From Candidatus Campylobacter infans (GTDB taxonomy: Bacteria; Campylobacterota; Campylobacteria; Campylobacterales; Campylobacteraceae): a stretch of DNA of 14,758 nucleotides. Shown here in pieces: positions 14,559-14,758 of the stretch; positions within the stretch are counted from its first letter, which is position 1, and every line of letters starts with the position of its first letter. Location: the NCBI GenBank assembly GCA_009827235.1, contig SPMW01000036.1, positions 1-14,758 on the forward strand, read 5' to 3'. The notes under the pieces are model-generated. The model saw only the letters and a list, made by a program, of their open reading frames with translations. It ran no database searches and was not told where the DNA came from. A program made the position numbers and the translations under genes.

Positions 14559-14572
14559 AAATTTTAAAATTT
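14559..14572. repeat. AAATTTTAAAATTT palindrome copy
   Basis: Exact copy 30 bp past the stop of the partial gene at the right edge. A near copy (TTTTTAAAATTTGAAAATTT) follows at 14575-14594. Confidence 0.6.
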
Positions 14573-14601
14573 ATTTTTAAAATTTGAAAATTTATTTTGG
14601 A

Positions 14602-14757
14602 TTATCTTATTTTTTTAATGCGAGTTTTCCCAAGTTTATAAATGCGCGAAGCAGGCGCTAGAAAAAAATGCTCGCCTATAACCTCGCTGGCTTTTTGTTT
14701 TGCCCATTTTTCATTGAAGCTAGAATTATGAAAATTTGCGCTACTACTATATGCAAA
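14602..14757 (-). CDS. C-terminal end of a Sua5/YciO/YrdC (TsaC-like) protein, partial
   Basis: An open frame enters from the right edge and ends in TAA at 14602-14604; 51 residues are visible. It contains YSSSANFHN, resembling the (S/T)xSAN motif of the YrdC fold. A charged helix follows (NEKWAKQKASEVIGEHF), then SRIYKLGKTRIKKIR, resembling the family's end where a Ser/Ser-Thr strand leads to the arginine-rich tail. TsaC/YrdC makes threonylcarbamoyl-AMP for the t6A37 modification of tRNA. The family call rests on one short motif and the end pattern, so it is tentative. Codon use and base composition match the neighbours. Confidence 0.5.
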   Translation of the reverse strand, partial: FAYSSSANFHNSSFNEKWAKQKASEVIGEHFFLAPASRIYKLGKTRIKKIR

Positions 14758-14758
14758 A

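Larger units (their letters stand above)
14280..14601 (-). promoter_or_regulatory. napA: napA upstream region (322 bp, no gene)
   Basis: This AT-rich stretch holds no credible ORF (only a 17-codon plus-strand frame at 14438). It contains two candidate napA -10 boxes, a direct repeat with a small dyad, and one AAATTTTAAAATTT palindrome. I see no TTAAC-N4-GTTAA (NssR-type) site and no good TTGAT-N4-ATCAA (FNR-type) site, so control by a known nitrosative or anaerobic regulator cannot be read from it. Confidence 0.6.

Overview
The window reads as a chromosomal segment of a low-GC member of the Campylobacterota, most likely Campylobacter or a close relative. Three things point there. The periplasmic nitrate reductase operon has the order napA-G-H-B-F-L-D with no napC, the Wolinella/Campylobacter type. 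A queE-queD-membrane protein-rsmE cluster resembles one I recall from Campylobacter jejuni. The intergenic DNA is extremely AT-rich, with promoters recognisable mainly by a -10 box of the form gnTAnaAT. I cannot name the species from the sequence alone.

Layout: (1) 104-2233, minus strand: prfA (release factor 1) behind rpsT (S20), then a YigZ/IMPACT-family gene. (2) 2309-5752, plus strand: galU, a repeat-filled 194-bp gap, then queE, queD, an unrecognised four-helix membrane protein and rsmE. (3) 5989-7698, minus strand: a 569-aa AAA+ ATPase with a variant Walker B, probably on its own promoter. (4) 7837-14279, minus strand: the complete nap operon, transcribed from right to left. (5) 14280-14601: the napA promoter region. 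(6) 14602 to the right edge, minus strand: the last 51 residues of a protein that looks like the end of a Sua5/YciO/YrdC (TsaC-like) domain.

How the genes work together: NapG (four [4Fe-4S] sites, Tat signal) and NapH (membrane quinol-side ferredoxin) replace NapC in passing menaquinol electrons to the dihaem cytochrome NapB and on to the Mo-bisMGD catalytic subunit NapA. NapD and NapF act in the cytoplasm on NapA maturation, and NapL is the epsilonproteobacterial propeller-like periplasmic accessory. QueD and QueE are consecutive steps of queuosine precursor synthesis; RsmE modifies 16S rRNA. PrfA, S20 and the TsaC-like end also belong to translation.

No prophage, insertion sequence, CRISPR array, tRNA or rRNA was found, and no wholly new gene system is evident. 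The most unusual signals are non-coding: a 14-bp perfect palindrome (AAATTTTAAAATTT) present seven times, always between genes; a 44-bp imperfect tandem repeat before queE; a dyad with mutually exclusive pairings between napA and napG that abuts the napG ribosome binding site; and a queD gene with a TTG start overlapped by a possible 16-codon leader ORF.
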